From: Microbacterium sp. AG1240
GTDB lineage: Bacteria; Actinomycetota; Actinomycetes; Actinomycetales; Microbacteriaceae
DNA: 64,000 bases
Reading direction: 5' to 3'
NCBI RefSeq assembly: GCF_003635115.1
Contig: NZ_RBXJ01000001.1
Location: forward strand, 1,612,001-1,676,000
The position numbers and the translations under genes are program-made. Below the pieces are notes generated by a model. That model worked only from the letters and a program-made list of their open reading frames with translations, had not been told where the DNA came from and did not search any database. This document shows, in pieces, positions 8,164 to 15,887 of the stretch (position 1 is the first letter of the stretch; each line of letters begins with the position of its first letter).

Positions 8164-10485
8164 ATGGCGACGAAGCCCCCCGCACACGACATCGACGAAA
8201 CCGACGTCACCGTCGGCTCCCGCAAGAAGGTAGCCGTGGGAGTCCCGGCCGTCCTCCACGCCCTGAAGATCTCGGTCGACCAGATGGGCGTCACGCGCTC
8301 GGCGCAGACGCTTCTCCGCGTCAACCAGAAGGACGGGTTCGACTGCCCCGGCTGCGCCTGGCCCGAGGAGGACAAGCGCCACATCGCCGAGTTCTGCGAG
8401 AACGGGGCGAAGGCGGTCGCCGAGGAGGCGACGGTCAGGCGCGTCGACGCCGCGTTCTTCGCGAAGCACTCCGTCGCCGAACTCTCCGAGCACGACGACT
8501 GGTGGCTCGGGCAGCAGGGACGACTCACCGAACCGATGTTCCTCGACGAGGGCGCGTCGCACTACCGCCCCATCTCGTGGGACGACGCGCTGCGCACCGT
8601 CGCAGACGCCCTCCGCGCGCTCGACGATCCGAACGAGGCGATCTTCTACACCTCGGGCCGGACGTCGAACGAGGCGGCGTTCCTCTATCAGCTCCTGGTG
8701 CGGGGAACCGGCACCAACAACCTGCCCGACTGCTCGAACATGTGCCACGAGTCCAGCGGTTCCGCGCTCGTGGAGACGATCGGGATCGGCAAGGGGACGG
8801 TCTCGCTCGACGACATCCACCGCGCCGACCTGCTCATCGTCGCCGGCCAGAACCCCGGTACGAACCACCCTCGAATGCTCAGCGCGCTCGAGAAGGCGAA
8901 GCAGAACGGCGCCACGATCATCGCGGTGAACCCGCTGCCCGAGGCGGGTCTCATGCGCTTCGAGAACCCCCAGACCCCTCGTGGCGTGCTGCTGGGCGGC
9001 ACGAAGCTCGCCGACGAGTTCGTGCAGATCCGCCTCGGCGGAGACCAGGCACTGTTCCAGGCCATCGCCAAGCACCTGTTCGAGGTGGAGGGGGAGCGCG
9101 GCGGCGTGCTCGACCGCCCGTTCATCGAGCGCCACACGAGCGGGTTCGACGACTTCGAGCGCGCCATGGCGCATGCATCATGGGGCGAGTTCGAGACCGC
9201 GACCGGGATCGCCGAGAAGGAGCTCCGCCGCATCGCCGAGATCGTGCGCGGCTCGACGTCGACCATCGTCTGCTGGGCGATGGGACTCACCCAGCATAAG
9301 CACTCCGTTCCCACCCTCCGCGACGTGGTCAACCTCCTTCTGATGCAGGGCAACCTCGGGCGCGCCGGCGCCGGGCTGTGCCCCGTGCGAGGGCACTCCA
9401 ACGTGCAGGGCGACCGCACGATGGGCATCTACGAGAAGCCGCACGAGGGCTTCCTCGCCTCGCTCGACGAGGAGTTCGACTTCTACGCGCCGCGCGAGCA
9501 CGGCTACGACACGGTCGAGGCGATCCGGGCGATGCGCGACGGGAAGGCCCGCGTATTCATGGCGATGGGCGGCAACTTCGTCAGCGCGACGCCCGACACC
9601 CTCGTGACGGAAGCGGCGATGCGCTCCGTCGACCTGACGGTGCAGGTCTCGACGAAGCTGAATCGCTCCCACGCGGTGACCGGTAAGCGGGCTCTCATCA
9701 TCCCCACCCTCGGGCGCACCGACCGAGACGTCCGGGGCACGGGAGAACAGCGCGTCACCGTCGAGGACTCCATGAGCGCCGTGCACGGCTCACGCGGACG
9801 CCTGCGCCCCCCGGCCGACGATCTGCTGTCGGAGCCCGCCATCCTCGCGCGGATCTGCGATCTCGTCTTCGGCGACCGTGCCGATTCGCCCAATGTGCCC
9901 CGCGCCGACTGGCGGCGTCTCGAGAACGACTACACGCTCATCCGGGATCACATCTCCCGCGTGGTGCCGGGTTTCGCCGACTACGAGTCGCGCATCGCCA
10001 AGGGGCGCACGTTCGTTCTTCCCAACGGGCCCCGCGACGACCGCACGTTCGCCACACCCGACGGCCTCGCCCACTTCACGGCGAACCCGCTGGAGTATCC
10101 GGTGATCCCCGAGGGGCGGGTGCTGCTGCAGACCCTGCGGTCGCACGACCAGTACAACACCACGATCTACGGCAAGGACGACCGCTATCGAGGCGTGCAC
10201 GGCGGACGCCGCGTCGTCTTCGTGAACCGCGACGACATCGCCGAGCAGCGACTCGCCGACGGCGAGATCGTCGATCTCGTCTCGGAGTGGACCGCCCGCG
10301 ACGGCACCGTCGAGGAGCGTCGGGCCGAGGCTTTCCGTGTCATCGCCTACGACACGCCCCGGGGCAACGCCGCCGCGTACTACCCCGAGACGAACGTGCT
10401 CGTGCCCCTCGACTCGGTCGCCGACACGAGCGGCACCCCGACCTCCAAGTCGGTCATCGTCCGCATCGAGCGCCGCACGGTCTGA
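8164..10485 (+). CDS. FdhF/YdeP family molybdopterin oxidoreductase
   Basis: A 773-residue bis-MGD-type oxidoreductase related to formate dehydrogenase H, probably cytoplasmic since there is no Tat signal. The N-terminus has C61, C64 and C78 (CPGCAWP ... FCENGAK) rather than the four-Cys [4Fe-4S] motif of FdhF. The Mo-ligand region reads CSNMCHESSG: C194 aligns with Sec140 of E. coli FdhF, followed by the conserved His195. MGGNFVSATPDT and the C-terminal molydopterin-dinucleotide domain (LRSHDQYNTTIYG) are typical of YdeP. It is convergent with mobA (3 nt gap), and moeA, mobA and fdhD next door supply cofactor functions. The substrate is unknown; E. coli YdeP is tied to acid resistance, which does not establish its role here. 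Confidence 0.9.
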   Translation: MATKPPAHDIDETDVTVGSRKKVAVGVPAVLHALKISVDQMGVTRSAQTLLRVNQKDGFDCPGCAWPEEDKRHIAEFCENGAKAVAEEATVRRVDAAFFAKHSVAELSEHDDWWLGQQGRLTEPMFLDEGASHYRPISWDDALRTVADALRALDDPNEAIFYTSGRTSNEAAFLYQLLVRGTGTNNLPDCSNMCHESSGSALVETIGIGKGTVSLDDIHRADLLIVAGQNPGTNHPRMLSALEKAKQNGATIIAVNPLPEAGLMRFENPQTPRGVLLGGTKLADEFVQIRLGGDQALFQAIAKHLFEVEGERGGVLDRPFIERHTSGFDDFERAMAHASWGEFETATGIAEKELRRIAEIVRGSTSTIVCWAMGLTQHKHSVPTLRDVVNLLLMQGNLGRAGAGLCPVRGHSNVQGDRTMGIYEKPHEGFLASLDEEFDFYAPREHGYDTVEAIRAMRDGKARVFMAMGGNFVSATPDTLVTEAAMRSVDLTVQVSTKLNRSHAVTGKRALIIPTLGRTDRDVRGTGEQRVTVEDSMSAVHGSRGRLRPPADDLLSEPAILARICDLVFGDRADSPNVPRADWRRLENDYTLIRDHISRVVPGFADYESRIAKGRTFVLPNGPRDDRTFATPDGLAHFTANPLEYPVIPEGRVLLQTLRSHDQYNTTIYGKDDRYRGVHGGRRVVFVNRDDIAEQRLADGEIVDLVSEWTARDGTVEERRAEAFRVIAYDTPRGNAAAYYPETNVLVPLDSVADTSGTPTSKSVIVRIERRTV

Positions 10486-10488
10486 CGG

Positions 10489-11349
10489 TCAGTCGCCGCC
10501 GTGCTCGGCGGCGAGCCGGGTGATCTCGGCCACCGCCTCACGGACCTGATCCGGCGACCCGCCCGCGCGACCGGCCACGAGCCCTGCCACGTACGCGCTG
10601 AACGGGGCGGCGGGGCGGGCGACGCCGTTGGCCACGTCTCGGGCGAGATCGAGGATCAACGAGATCGGCAGATCGTCCTCGGAGAGGTCGAAGCGGTCGC
10701 GGAGCACCGCGGCCCAGGCATCGAGCGCCTCGGGCGGGAGGGTGCGGGAGGACGAGTCGGCCATGGTGGTCTCCGTTCCGGGCGCGACGCGTCGCCGAGC
10801 CTCGCGCAGATGATCCCACGTATCCACGTCTGCCGCTGCCGCCGCTCCCGCCTCGACGCGACCCACGCGCAGCCCGTGCACCAGGCGGTGCGCCGGAAGG
10901 CCTTCGACGCCGTCGACGAACGTCGCGAGCCGCTCACTCAGCGCTGCGGTGCGATAGAGGGCCGTGAGCCACTGCTCGCGCCCCTGGTCGTCGACGAGGC
11001 AGACGCCGTTGCCGTCGCGCCCCGCACCCGTCAAGGCCTCTGCCGCCTCCCTGGGCGAGACGAGGTCGGCCGGCAGCACCAGCACCCATTCGGCCGCGAC
11101 GAGTTCCAGCGCGGTGGCGAGCGCCGCGACCGGACCACCGAACGGCGGATCCTCGCGCGCCCACCGCGCACCGGGAACACCCTCGACGCGCGGACCGACG
11201 ATCACGATCGTCTCGCAGCCCACCGCGTGCGCTGCATCCACCGCTCGTCCCAGGAGGGTCGAGCCGCCCAGGTGCAGGAGAGGCTTCGCGATACCGCCCA
11301 TGCGGCTTCCGCGTCCACCGGCCAGAACGATCGCAGCGACCCCCGTCAT
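10489..11349 (-). CDS. mobA: MobA-like molybdenum cofactor guanylyltransferase fused to DUF6457
   Basis: Residues 1-195 are a MobA-type NTP transferase: AAIVLAGGRGSRMGGIAKPLL is the nucleotide-binding loop (LAGGxGxRMGxxK), PPFGGPVAAL contacts the base, and VLPADLV has the metal-binding Asp. It would attach GMP to Mo-molybdopterin for the neighbouring YdeP-type enzyme. From residue 196 (MADSSSRTLPPEALDAW) to the end is a DUF6457 domain, elsewhere seen as a separate small protein of about 90 residues. The join falls exactly at an internal Met with a GGAG 6 nt upstream (minus strand, ATG at 10764), so free DUF6457 may also be made. The start at 11349 overlaps the moeA stop (ATGA); longer upstream frames are unrelated low-complexity sequence. 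Confidence 0.88.
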   Translation of the reverse strand: MTGVAAIVLAGGRGSRMGGIAKPLLHLGGSTLLGRAVDAAHAVGCETIVIVGPRVEGVPGARWAREDPPFGGPVAALATALELVAAEWVLVLPADLVSPREAAEALTGAGRDGNGVCLVDDQGREQWLTALYRTAALSERLATFVDGVEGLPAHRLVHGLRVGRVEAGAAAAADVDTWDHLREARRRVAPGTETTMADSSSRTLPPEALDAWAAVLRDRFDLSEDDLPISLILDLARDVANGVARPAAPFSAYVAGLVAGRAGGSPDQVREAVAEITRLAAEHGGD

Positions 11350-12587
11350 GACAGCAGCATGACGTCGACCAGGTCGCCGGGCGCGACATCGGGTGACCCG
11401 GGCTCGACGACCGCGTAGGCGTCGGCGCGTCCGAGCGCGCCCGCGCGGTGCGCGCCGGAGCCCTCGGCGACGACCGTGGAGACGGTCCACCGCGCTGGAT
11501 CGTCTCGGATCACCCGCACGGGCACGTACTGTCGCCGCGCCGGGGGAGTGCGCCACCCGGATGCTGCGGGGAGCCGCAGCACGGGGCGATCGAGGCCGGC
11601 GCGCCCCTGCAACAGGAGGAGCGCGGGCCGGACGAACAGCTCGAACGAGACGGCGACACCGACCGGGTTGCCCGGGAGCCCGAAGAAGAGCGCGCCCCCG
11701 GGGAGCGTGCCGAACGCCTGAGGGCGGCCGGGTTGCATCGCGACCGACACGAACCGGATCGAATCCGCGCCACCGAGCGCGATCTTCACGACCTCGAACG
11801 CTCCGGCGCTGACGCCTCCGGAGGTCACGACGACATCCGCGCCCGCCGCACGGGCGCGATCGAGCACGGCGAGGAATGCCCCGGCTTCGTCGCCGACGCT
11901 CTCGCGGAGCACGACGTCGGCGTCTGCCTCCGCCACGAGGTTCGAGAGGAGCGTGGCGTTCGACTCGGGGATCTGACCTCGGCGCAGAGCCGACCCCAGC
12001 GGTGTCAGTTCGTCACCGGTCGACACGACCGCGACCCGCGGAGCGCGTGTCACGCGCACGGCCGAGACGCCGGCGGCCGCCGCCGCACCCATCTGCCAGG
12101 CACCGAGCCGTTCACCGGCCGGGAGGACGACGTCTCCCGCGGCGATGTCGTCGGCGCGCCTGCGAACGTGCGCGCCGCGCGCACGGGGCGCCGCGACGAC
12201 GGTCGTGCCGCTCAGGGAGTCTGCGAGGCCCTCGCGCGTGGATTCGAAGGGTACGACCGTGTCGGCGGCGGTCGGCAGAGGCGCCCCCGTCATGATCCGA
12301 GCGGCCTCGCGCTCGCGCAGCGGCGGGTCGGCGTCGGAACCCGCCGGCACGTCGGCGACGACGCTCAGGGAGACCGGTGCGTCGGGCGAAGCGGCGCGCA
12401 CGTCGGCGAAGCGGACGGCGAAGCCGTCCATCGCCGCGTTGTCCCACAGCGGCAGGTCGAGCGCGGTCACGACGTCGGCGGCGAGCGTGCGGCCGGCGGC
12501 GGCGGCGAGCGGCACCTCGGTCACCGGCACCCGCCGCACCGCATCGAGCACCTGCGCCCGGTGCTCCGCAACATTGCGCATGACCAT
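11346..12587 (-). CDS. moeA: Molybdopterin molybdenumtransferase MoeA
   Basis: Inserts molybdate into adenylylated molybdopterin. The product has 413 residues, a normal length. [13 protein letters not shown] is the MoeA N-terminal signature (NSAMDGYA type), [12 protein letters not shown] and [15 protein letters not shown] are the MoCF-domain motifs, and [13 protein letters not shown] and [15 protein letters not shown] are the cofactor-binding loops. Two ATGs are possible (12587 and 12581); I chose 12587 because TACGCT lies exactly 6 nt upstream on this strand. It is the first gene of a two-gene moeA-mobA operon and diverges from fdhD. Confidence 0.95.
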   Translation of the reverse strand: MVMRNVAEHRAQVLDAVRRVPVTEVPLAAAAGRTLAADVVTALDLPLWDNAAMDGFAVRFADVRAASPDAPVSLSVVADVPAGSDADPPLREREAARIMTGAPLPTAADTVVPFESTREGLADSLSGTTVVAAPRARGAHVRRRADDIAAGDVVLPAGERLGAWQMGAAAAAGVSAVRVTRAPRVAVVSTGDELTPLGSALRRGQIPESNATLLSNLVAEADADVVLRESVGDEAGAFLAVLDRARAAGADVVVTSGGVSAGAFEVVKIALGGADSIRFVSVAMQPGRPQAFGTLPGGALFFGLPGNPVGVAVSFELFVRPALLLLQGRAGLDRPVLRLPAASGWRTPPARRQYVPVRVIRDDPARWTVSTVVAEGSGAHRAGALGRADAYAVVEPGSPDVAPGDLVDVMLLS

Positions 12588-12593
12588 CCCGCC

Positions 12594-12599
12594 AGCGTA
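12594..12599 (-). promoter_or_regulatory. Predicted -10 box of moeA, leaderless
   Basis: On the minus strand TACGCT ends 6 nt before the moeA ATG at 12587. The same hexamer and spacing precede the MFS gene at 59078. It lies back to back with the fdhD promoter, within 69 nt of divergent spacer. Confidence 0.5.
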
Positions 12600-12636
12600 T
12601 CGACCGCACGACCGGCCGCAGACCCGCGGTGCGTTC

Positions 12637-12642
12637 TAGGCT
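12637..12642 (+). promoter_or_regulatory. Predicted -10 box of fdhD
   Basis: TAGGCT lies 26 nt before the preferred fdhD start. The transcript would start near 12649 and carry a short leader with GGAGG at 12659-12663. Confidence 0.45.
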
Positions 12643-12668
12643 GGGGGAAAGAGCCGATGGAGGCGCGA

Positions 12669-13553
12669 ATGGGACGCATCACCGTGCGAAAGCCGATCCT
12701 CACGCTGCGCGTGGACGGGGAGGAGCGCCGCCGCCCCGACACGCTCGCCGTGGAGGAGCCCCTCGAGATCCGCATCGGCGGCACGCCGCTCGCCGTCACC
12801 ATGCGCACGCCCGGTCACGACGTCGAGCTCGCGGCCGGGTTCCTCGTCTCGGAGGCCGTGATCTCCCGCGGCGACGAGTTCTCCGGCGCCATCCACTGCG
12901 GCGGACCCGGTACCGGAGGGGTGGAGAACACCTACAACGTGCTCGATGTCACCCTCGCCCCGGGCGTGAGCCCGCCCTCACCCGACCTCGCCCGCTCGTT
13001 CTACACGACGAGTTCGTGCGGGGTCTGCGGAAAGGCCTCGATCGACGCCGTCGAGACGGTGTCGAGCTATGACGTCTCCCGCGACCCGGCGACGGTGGAG
13101 CTTCCCCTGCTCGCATCGCTGCCCGACCTCCTGCGCGCCCAGCAGGCGGTCTTCGACAAGACCGGCGGACTCCACGCCGCGGGGCTGTTCGACGCCGTCA
13201 CCGGCGATCTGCTCGTCCTGCGCGAGGACGTCGGGCGTCACAACGCCGTCGACAAGGTCGTCGGGTGGGCCGCCCTCCACGATCGCCTGCCGCTGCGGGG
13301 CACCGTGCTGCAGGTCTCCGGTCGCGCGAGCTTCGAACTCGTGCAGAAGGCGGCGATGGCGGGGATCCCGATCCTCGCGGCCGTCTCCGCGCCCTCATCG
13401 CTCGCCGTCGACCTCGCGGAAGCGCGCGGGATCACGCTCGTCGGGTTCTCGCGCGGGCAGTCGCTCAACGTCTACGGCCGAGCCGACCGCATCCTGACCT
13501 CGACACCTGCGCCCGCACCCGTCGACACGCTCGCTGATATGTTGCCCCGGTGA
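12669..13553 (+). CDS. fdhD: Formate dehydrogenase accessory sulfurtransferase FdhD
   Basis: Transfers sulfur to the Mo-bis-MGD cofactor before insertion into formate dehydrogenase-type enzymes. The product has 294 residues. [11 protein letters not shown] carries the CxxC pair (C117 and C120) corresponding to the sulfur-relay cysteines of E. coli FdhD. Other conserved parts are [26 protein letters not shown], and [13 protein letters not shown], the cofactor-binding motif. I prefer the ATG at 12669 because GGAGG (12659-12663) is well spaced; an in-frame ATG at 12657 would add four residues. Presence beside the YdeP-type gene suggests that enzyme is its client. Its 3' end contains the aroQ promoter. 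Confidence 0.95.
   Translation: MGRITVRKPILTLRVDGEERRRPDTLAVEEPLEIRIGGTPLAVTMRTPGHDVELAAGFLVSEAVISRGDEFSGAIHCGGPGTGGVENTYNVLDVTLAPGVSPPSPDLARSFYTTSSCGVCGKASIDAVETVSSYDVSRDPATVELPLLASLPDLLRAQQAVFDKTGGLHAAGLFDAVTGDLLVLREDVGRHNAVDKVVGWAALHDRLPLRGTVLQVSGRASFELVQKAAMAGIPILAAVSAPSSLAVDLAEARGITLVGFSRGQSLNVYGRADRILTSTPAPAPVDTLADMLPR
13538..13543 (+). promoter_or_regulatory. Predicted -10 box of aroQ inside fdhD, leaderless
   Basis: TATGTT ends 6 nt before the aroQ GTG at 13550 and lies within the last codons of fdhD. It would let aroQ be transcribed independently of the molybdenum genes. Confidence 0.5.
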
Positions 13554-14008
13554 CCACCCCTCGACGACTCCTCCTGGTGAACGGCCCGAACCTCAACCTG
13601 CTCGGCACGCGCGAGCCCGCCATCTACGGCACCGAGACCCTCGCCGACGTCGAACGGCTCACCGCCGACACCGCCCGCACGCGGGGCTTCGAGGTACGCG
13701 CCGTGCAGAGCAACCACGAGGGCGTGCTGATCGACGCGATCCACGCGGCCCGCGAGGACTGCGCGGGCATCGTCATCAACCCGGGCGGGCTCACGCACAC
13801 CTCGGTCGTGCTGCGCGACGCCCTATCGGGTGTCGACCTCCCCGTGGCCGAGGTGCACATCTCGGATGTGCGCGCCCGCGAGCCGTTCCGCCACCATTCC
13901 TACGTCGCCGACGTCGCCGTCGTGCACGTGATCGGCGAGGGCGTTGCCGGCTACGCCCGGGCCGTCACGCTGCTCTGCGACGTCGTCAGCGGGCGAGCCG
14001 AGGGCTGA
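13550..14008 (+). CDS. aroQ: Type II 3-dehydroquinate dehydratase
   Basis: Dehydrates 3-dehydroquinate to 3-dehydroshikimate (shikimate pathway step 3). The product has 152 residues, standard for the type II enzyme. Signatures are [16 protein letters not shown] (with the active-site Asn and Arg), [30 protein letters not shown], and [17 protein letters not shown] (catalytic His region). The GTG start overlaps the fdhD stop (GTGA) and carries its own -10. In mycobacteria aroQ directly follows aroB; here five kilobases of molybdenum genes lie between them. The 3' end overlaps the convergent HAD gene by 23 nt. Confidence 0.96.
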   Translation: MTTPRRLLLVNGPNLNLLGTREPAIYGTETLADVERLTADTARTRGFEVRAVQSNHEGVLIDAIHAAREDCAGIVINPGGLTHTSVVLRDALSGVDLPVAEVHISDVRAREPFRHHSYVADVAVVHVIGEGVAGYARAVTLLCDVVSGRAEG

Positions 14009-14672
14009 TCGGGCTCCCGTCGAGCTGCGACAACAGGTCTGCCGCGTCGTCGTAGACGACGACCGCGCCCGCCGCGAGAAGCTCCTCGCGCCCGTACCCT
14101 CCGCTGAGGAGTCCGATGCAGGCCACGCCGGCCCGCTGCGCCGCTACGACGTCCCACACCGCGTCACCCACCATGACCGCTCGCTCGGCCGGCACGCCCG
14201 CGCGCTGCAGGGCGACCTCGATGATGTCGGGGGCGGGTTTGGCCGTCTCGACGTCCTCGGACGACGTGACGGCGTCGACCGACGGGGCGACGTCGAGCAG
14301 GTCGAGGAGCACGTCGAGCTCGTGCTGAGGCGCCGACGTCGCCAGCACCACCCGGGCGCCACGCGACGACAGTTCGGCGAGCAGCTCCCGTGCACCCTGG
14401 ATGACGCGCAGTCGCCCGGTCGTGCTCGAATACACCCGGTCATGGTGCTCCTTCGCCTGATCGCCGAGGCGGTCGGCGTCGTCACCGAGCGCCTGCGCGA
14501 GCAGGTCGGCGGAGTCCATACCGATGGCGCGGTGGATGCGCCACACGTCGACGGGGTGTCCGACCGCGACGAACGCCCGGTCCCACGCCTCGACGTGGAG
14601 GTAGTTGGAGTCCACGAGGGTTCCGTCGATGTCGAACAGGACGGCGGTGGATGCGGGTGCGTCGGTGGTCAT
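13986..14672 (-). CDS. HAD-family hydrolase (phosphoglycolate phosphatase-like)
   Basis: A 228-residue haloacid dehalogenase superfamily phosphatase with a helical cap. Motif I is FDIDGTLVDSN (nucleophile and general-acid Asp at about residues 13 and 15), motif II is LATSAP, motif III has the Lys of AKPAPD, and motif IV is MVGDAVWDV. The cap insertion after motif I (about 25-90) makes it subclass I, like Gph or beta-phosphoglucomutase. The substrate is unknown. It is a lone gene on the minus strand between aroQ and efp, convergent with aroQ (23 nt overlap) and divergent from efp. Confidence 0.88.
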   Translation of the reverse strand: MTTDAPASTAVLFDIDGTLVDSNYLHVEAWDRAFVAVGHPVDVWRIHRAIGMDSADLLAQALGDDADRLGDQAKEHHDRVYSSTTGRLRVIQGARELLAELSSRGARVVLATSAPQHELDVLLDLLDVAPSVDAVTSSEDVETAKPAPDIIEVALQRAGVPAERAVMVGDAVWDVVAAQRAGVACIGLLSGGYGREELLAAGAVVVYDDAADLLSQLDGSPISPRLAR

Positions 14673-14778
14673 CCCTCCACACCACTGCAGACCGGCTCAC
14701 CGCACGAGGGGGTGGCGGCAGGCGGCCGGGCGTGCAGTCCCGAACACGAGCGTCCGTAGCGCTCGGCCGTCGATCCCG

Positions 14779-14784
14779 TAGAAT
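14779..14784 (+). promoter_or_regulatory. Predicted -10 box of efp
   Basis: TAGAAT is the best -10 match in the 181-nt spacer between the HAD gene and efp. The transcript would begin near 14791 with a leader of about 60 nt. No clear -35 is seen, and nothing else recognisable lies in the spacer. Confidence 0.45.
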
Positions 14785-14853
14785 CGACCCTCGGGCCGCG
14801 CTCCGACGAGCGCACCGCCCGCAGACCCTCTTACGAACGGACTCCCTTCAGCC

Positions 14854-15414
14854 ATGGCTTCCACCGCAGATATCAAGAACGGCGTCGTCCTCAACATCGA
14901 CGGGCAGCTCTGGAGCGTGGTGGAGTTCCAGCACGTCAAGCCGGGCAAGGGCGGCGCATTCGTGCGCACGAAGATGAAGAGCATCATGACCGGCAAGGTC
15001 GTCGACCGCACCTACAACGCCGGCGCGAAGATCGACATCGAGAACGTCGACCGCCAGGACTTCACGTACCTGTACAACGACGGTGAAGGCTTCGTCTTCA
15101 TGAACACCGACGACTACGACCAGATCACCGTTCCCGCCACGATCGTCGGCGACGCGGCGAACTACCTGCTCGAGAACCAGCAGGTCACCCTCGCGACCAA
15201 CAACGGCAACCCGCTCTACGTCGAGCTGCCCGCGTCGGTGGTGCTCGAGATCACCTACACCGAACCCGGCCTGCAGGGCGACCGCTCCTCGGCGGGCACG
15301 AAGCCGGCCACCCTCGAGACCGGTCACGAGATCCAGGTGCCGCTATTCGTCGAGAACAACACGAAGGTCAAGGTCGACACCCGCACGGGTGACTACCTCG
15401 GCCGCGTCAGCTGA
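14854..15414 (+). CDS. efp: Translation elongation factor P
   Basis: Relieves ribosome stalling at polyproline stretches. The product has 186 residues, the normal length. Domain I carries the tip loop KPGKGGAF with Lys32 at the apex. No epmA or epmB modification genes are in the window, and the loop resembles actinobacterial EF-Ps reported to work with an unmodified Lys. The C-terminal OB domain ends [11 protein letters not shown]. nusB follows 12 nt downstream and is probably co-transcribed; efp-nusB order is standard in actinobacteria. Confidence 0.98.
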   Translation: MASTADIKNGVVLNIDGQLWSVVEFQHVKPGKGGAFVRTKMKSIMTGKVVDRTYNAGAKIDIENVDRQDFTYLYNDGEGFVFMNTDDYDQITVPATIVGDAANYLLENQQVTLATNNGNPLYVELPASVVLEITYTEPGLQGDRSSAGTKPATLETGHEIQVPLFVENNTKVKVDTRTGDYLGRVS

Positions 15415-15426
15415 CGCGCCCTCACG

Positions 15427-15837
15427 ATGAGTGCACGCACGAAGGCCCGCAAGCGCGCCCTCGACATCCTGTTCCAGTCCGACGTCCGCGGCGAAGGGCT
15501 GCCGGTGATCCTGGCCGCCGAGGCGAAGCGCGCCGCGAACGAGCCCGCGCGGGAGTCGTCCTGGCTGTATGCGCGAGACATCGTCGACGGGATCATCGAC
15601 CACGGTGACGAGATCGACGAGCAGATCGTGACGTTCGCGAAGGACTGGTCGCTCGCCCGCATGCCCGCCGTCGACCGCGCCCTCCTGCGGATCGGCACGT
15701 GGGAGGTGCTCTTCAACGACGAGGTCCCCGCCGCGGTCGCCATCGACGAGGCGGTCGAGCTCGCGAAGGAATTCTCGACCGAGGAGTCGGGCTCGTTCGT
15801 CCACGGCGTGCTCGGCCGCATCTCCCGCGCGGGCTGA
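15427..15837 (+). CDS. nusB: Transcription antitermination factor NusB
   Basis: RNA-binding helical protein that, with NusE (S10), binds boxA and promotes rRNA antitermination. The product has 136 residues, a normal length. The N-terminal ARTKARKRALDILFQSD is the Arg-rich RNA-contact helix, and VDRALLRIGTWEVLF and AIDEAVELAKEFSTEESGSF are the family signatures. It is the second gene of the efp-nusB unit. A 50-nt spacer without a clear terminator separates it from the SNF2 gene. Confidence 0.96.
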   Translation: MSARTKARKRALDILFQSDVRGEGLPVILAAEAKRAANEPARESSWLYARDIVDGIIDHGDEIDEQIVTFAKDWSLARMPAVDRALLRIGTWEVLFNDEVPAAVAIDEAVELAKEFSTEESGSFVHGVLGRISRAG

Positions 15838-15887
15838 GACTCGCGCTCCACGGTCGGCCTGTCGGAGGGCCCTGAGAGGATCTCCGC

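Noticed and set aside
15841..15887. Terminator between nusB and the SNF2 gene
   Set aside because: Only a 4-bp GGCC pairing with a loose loop is found; too weak to call.
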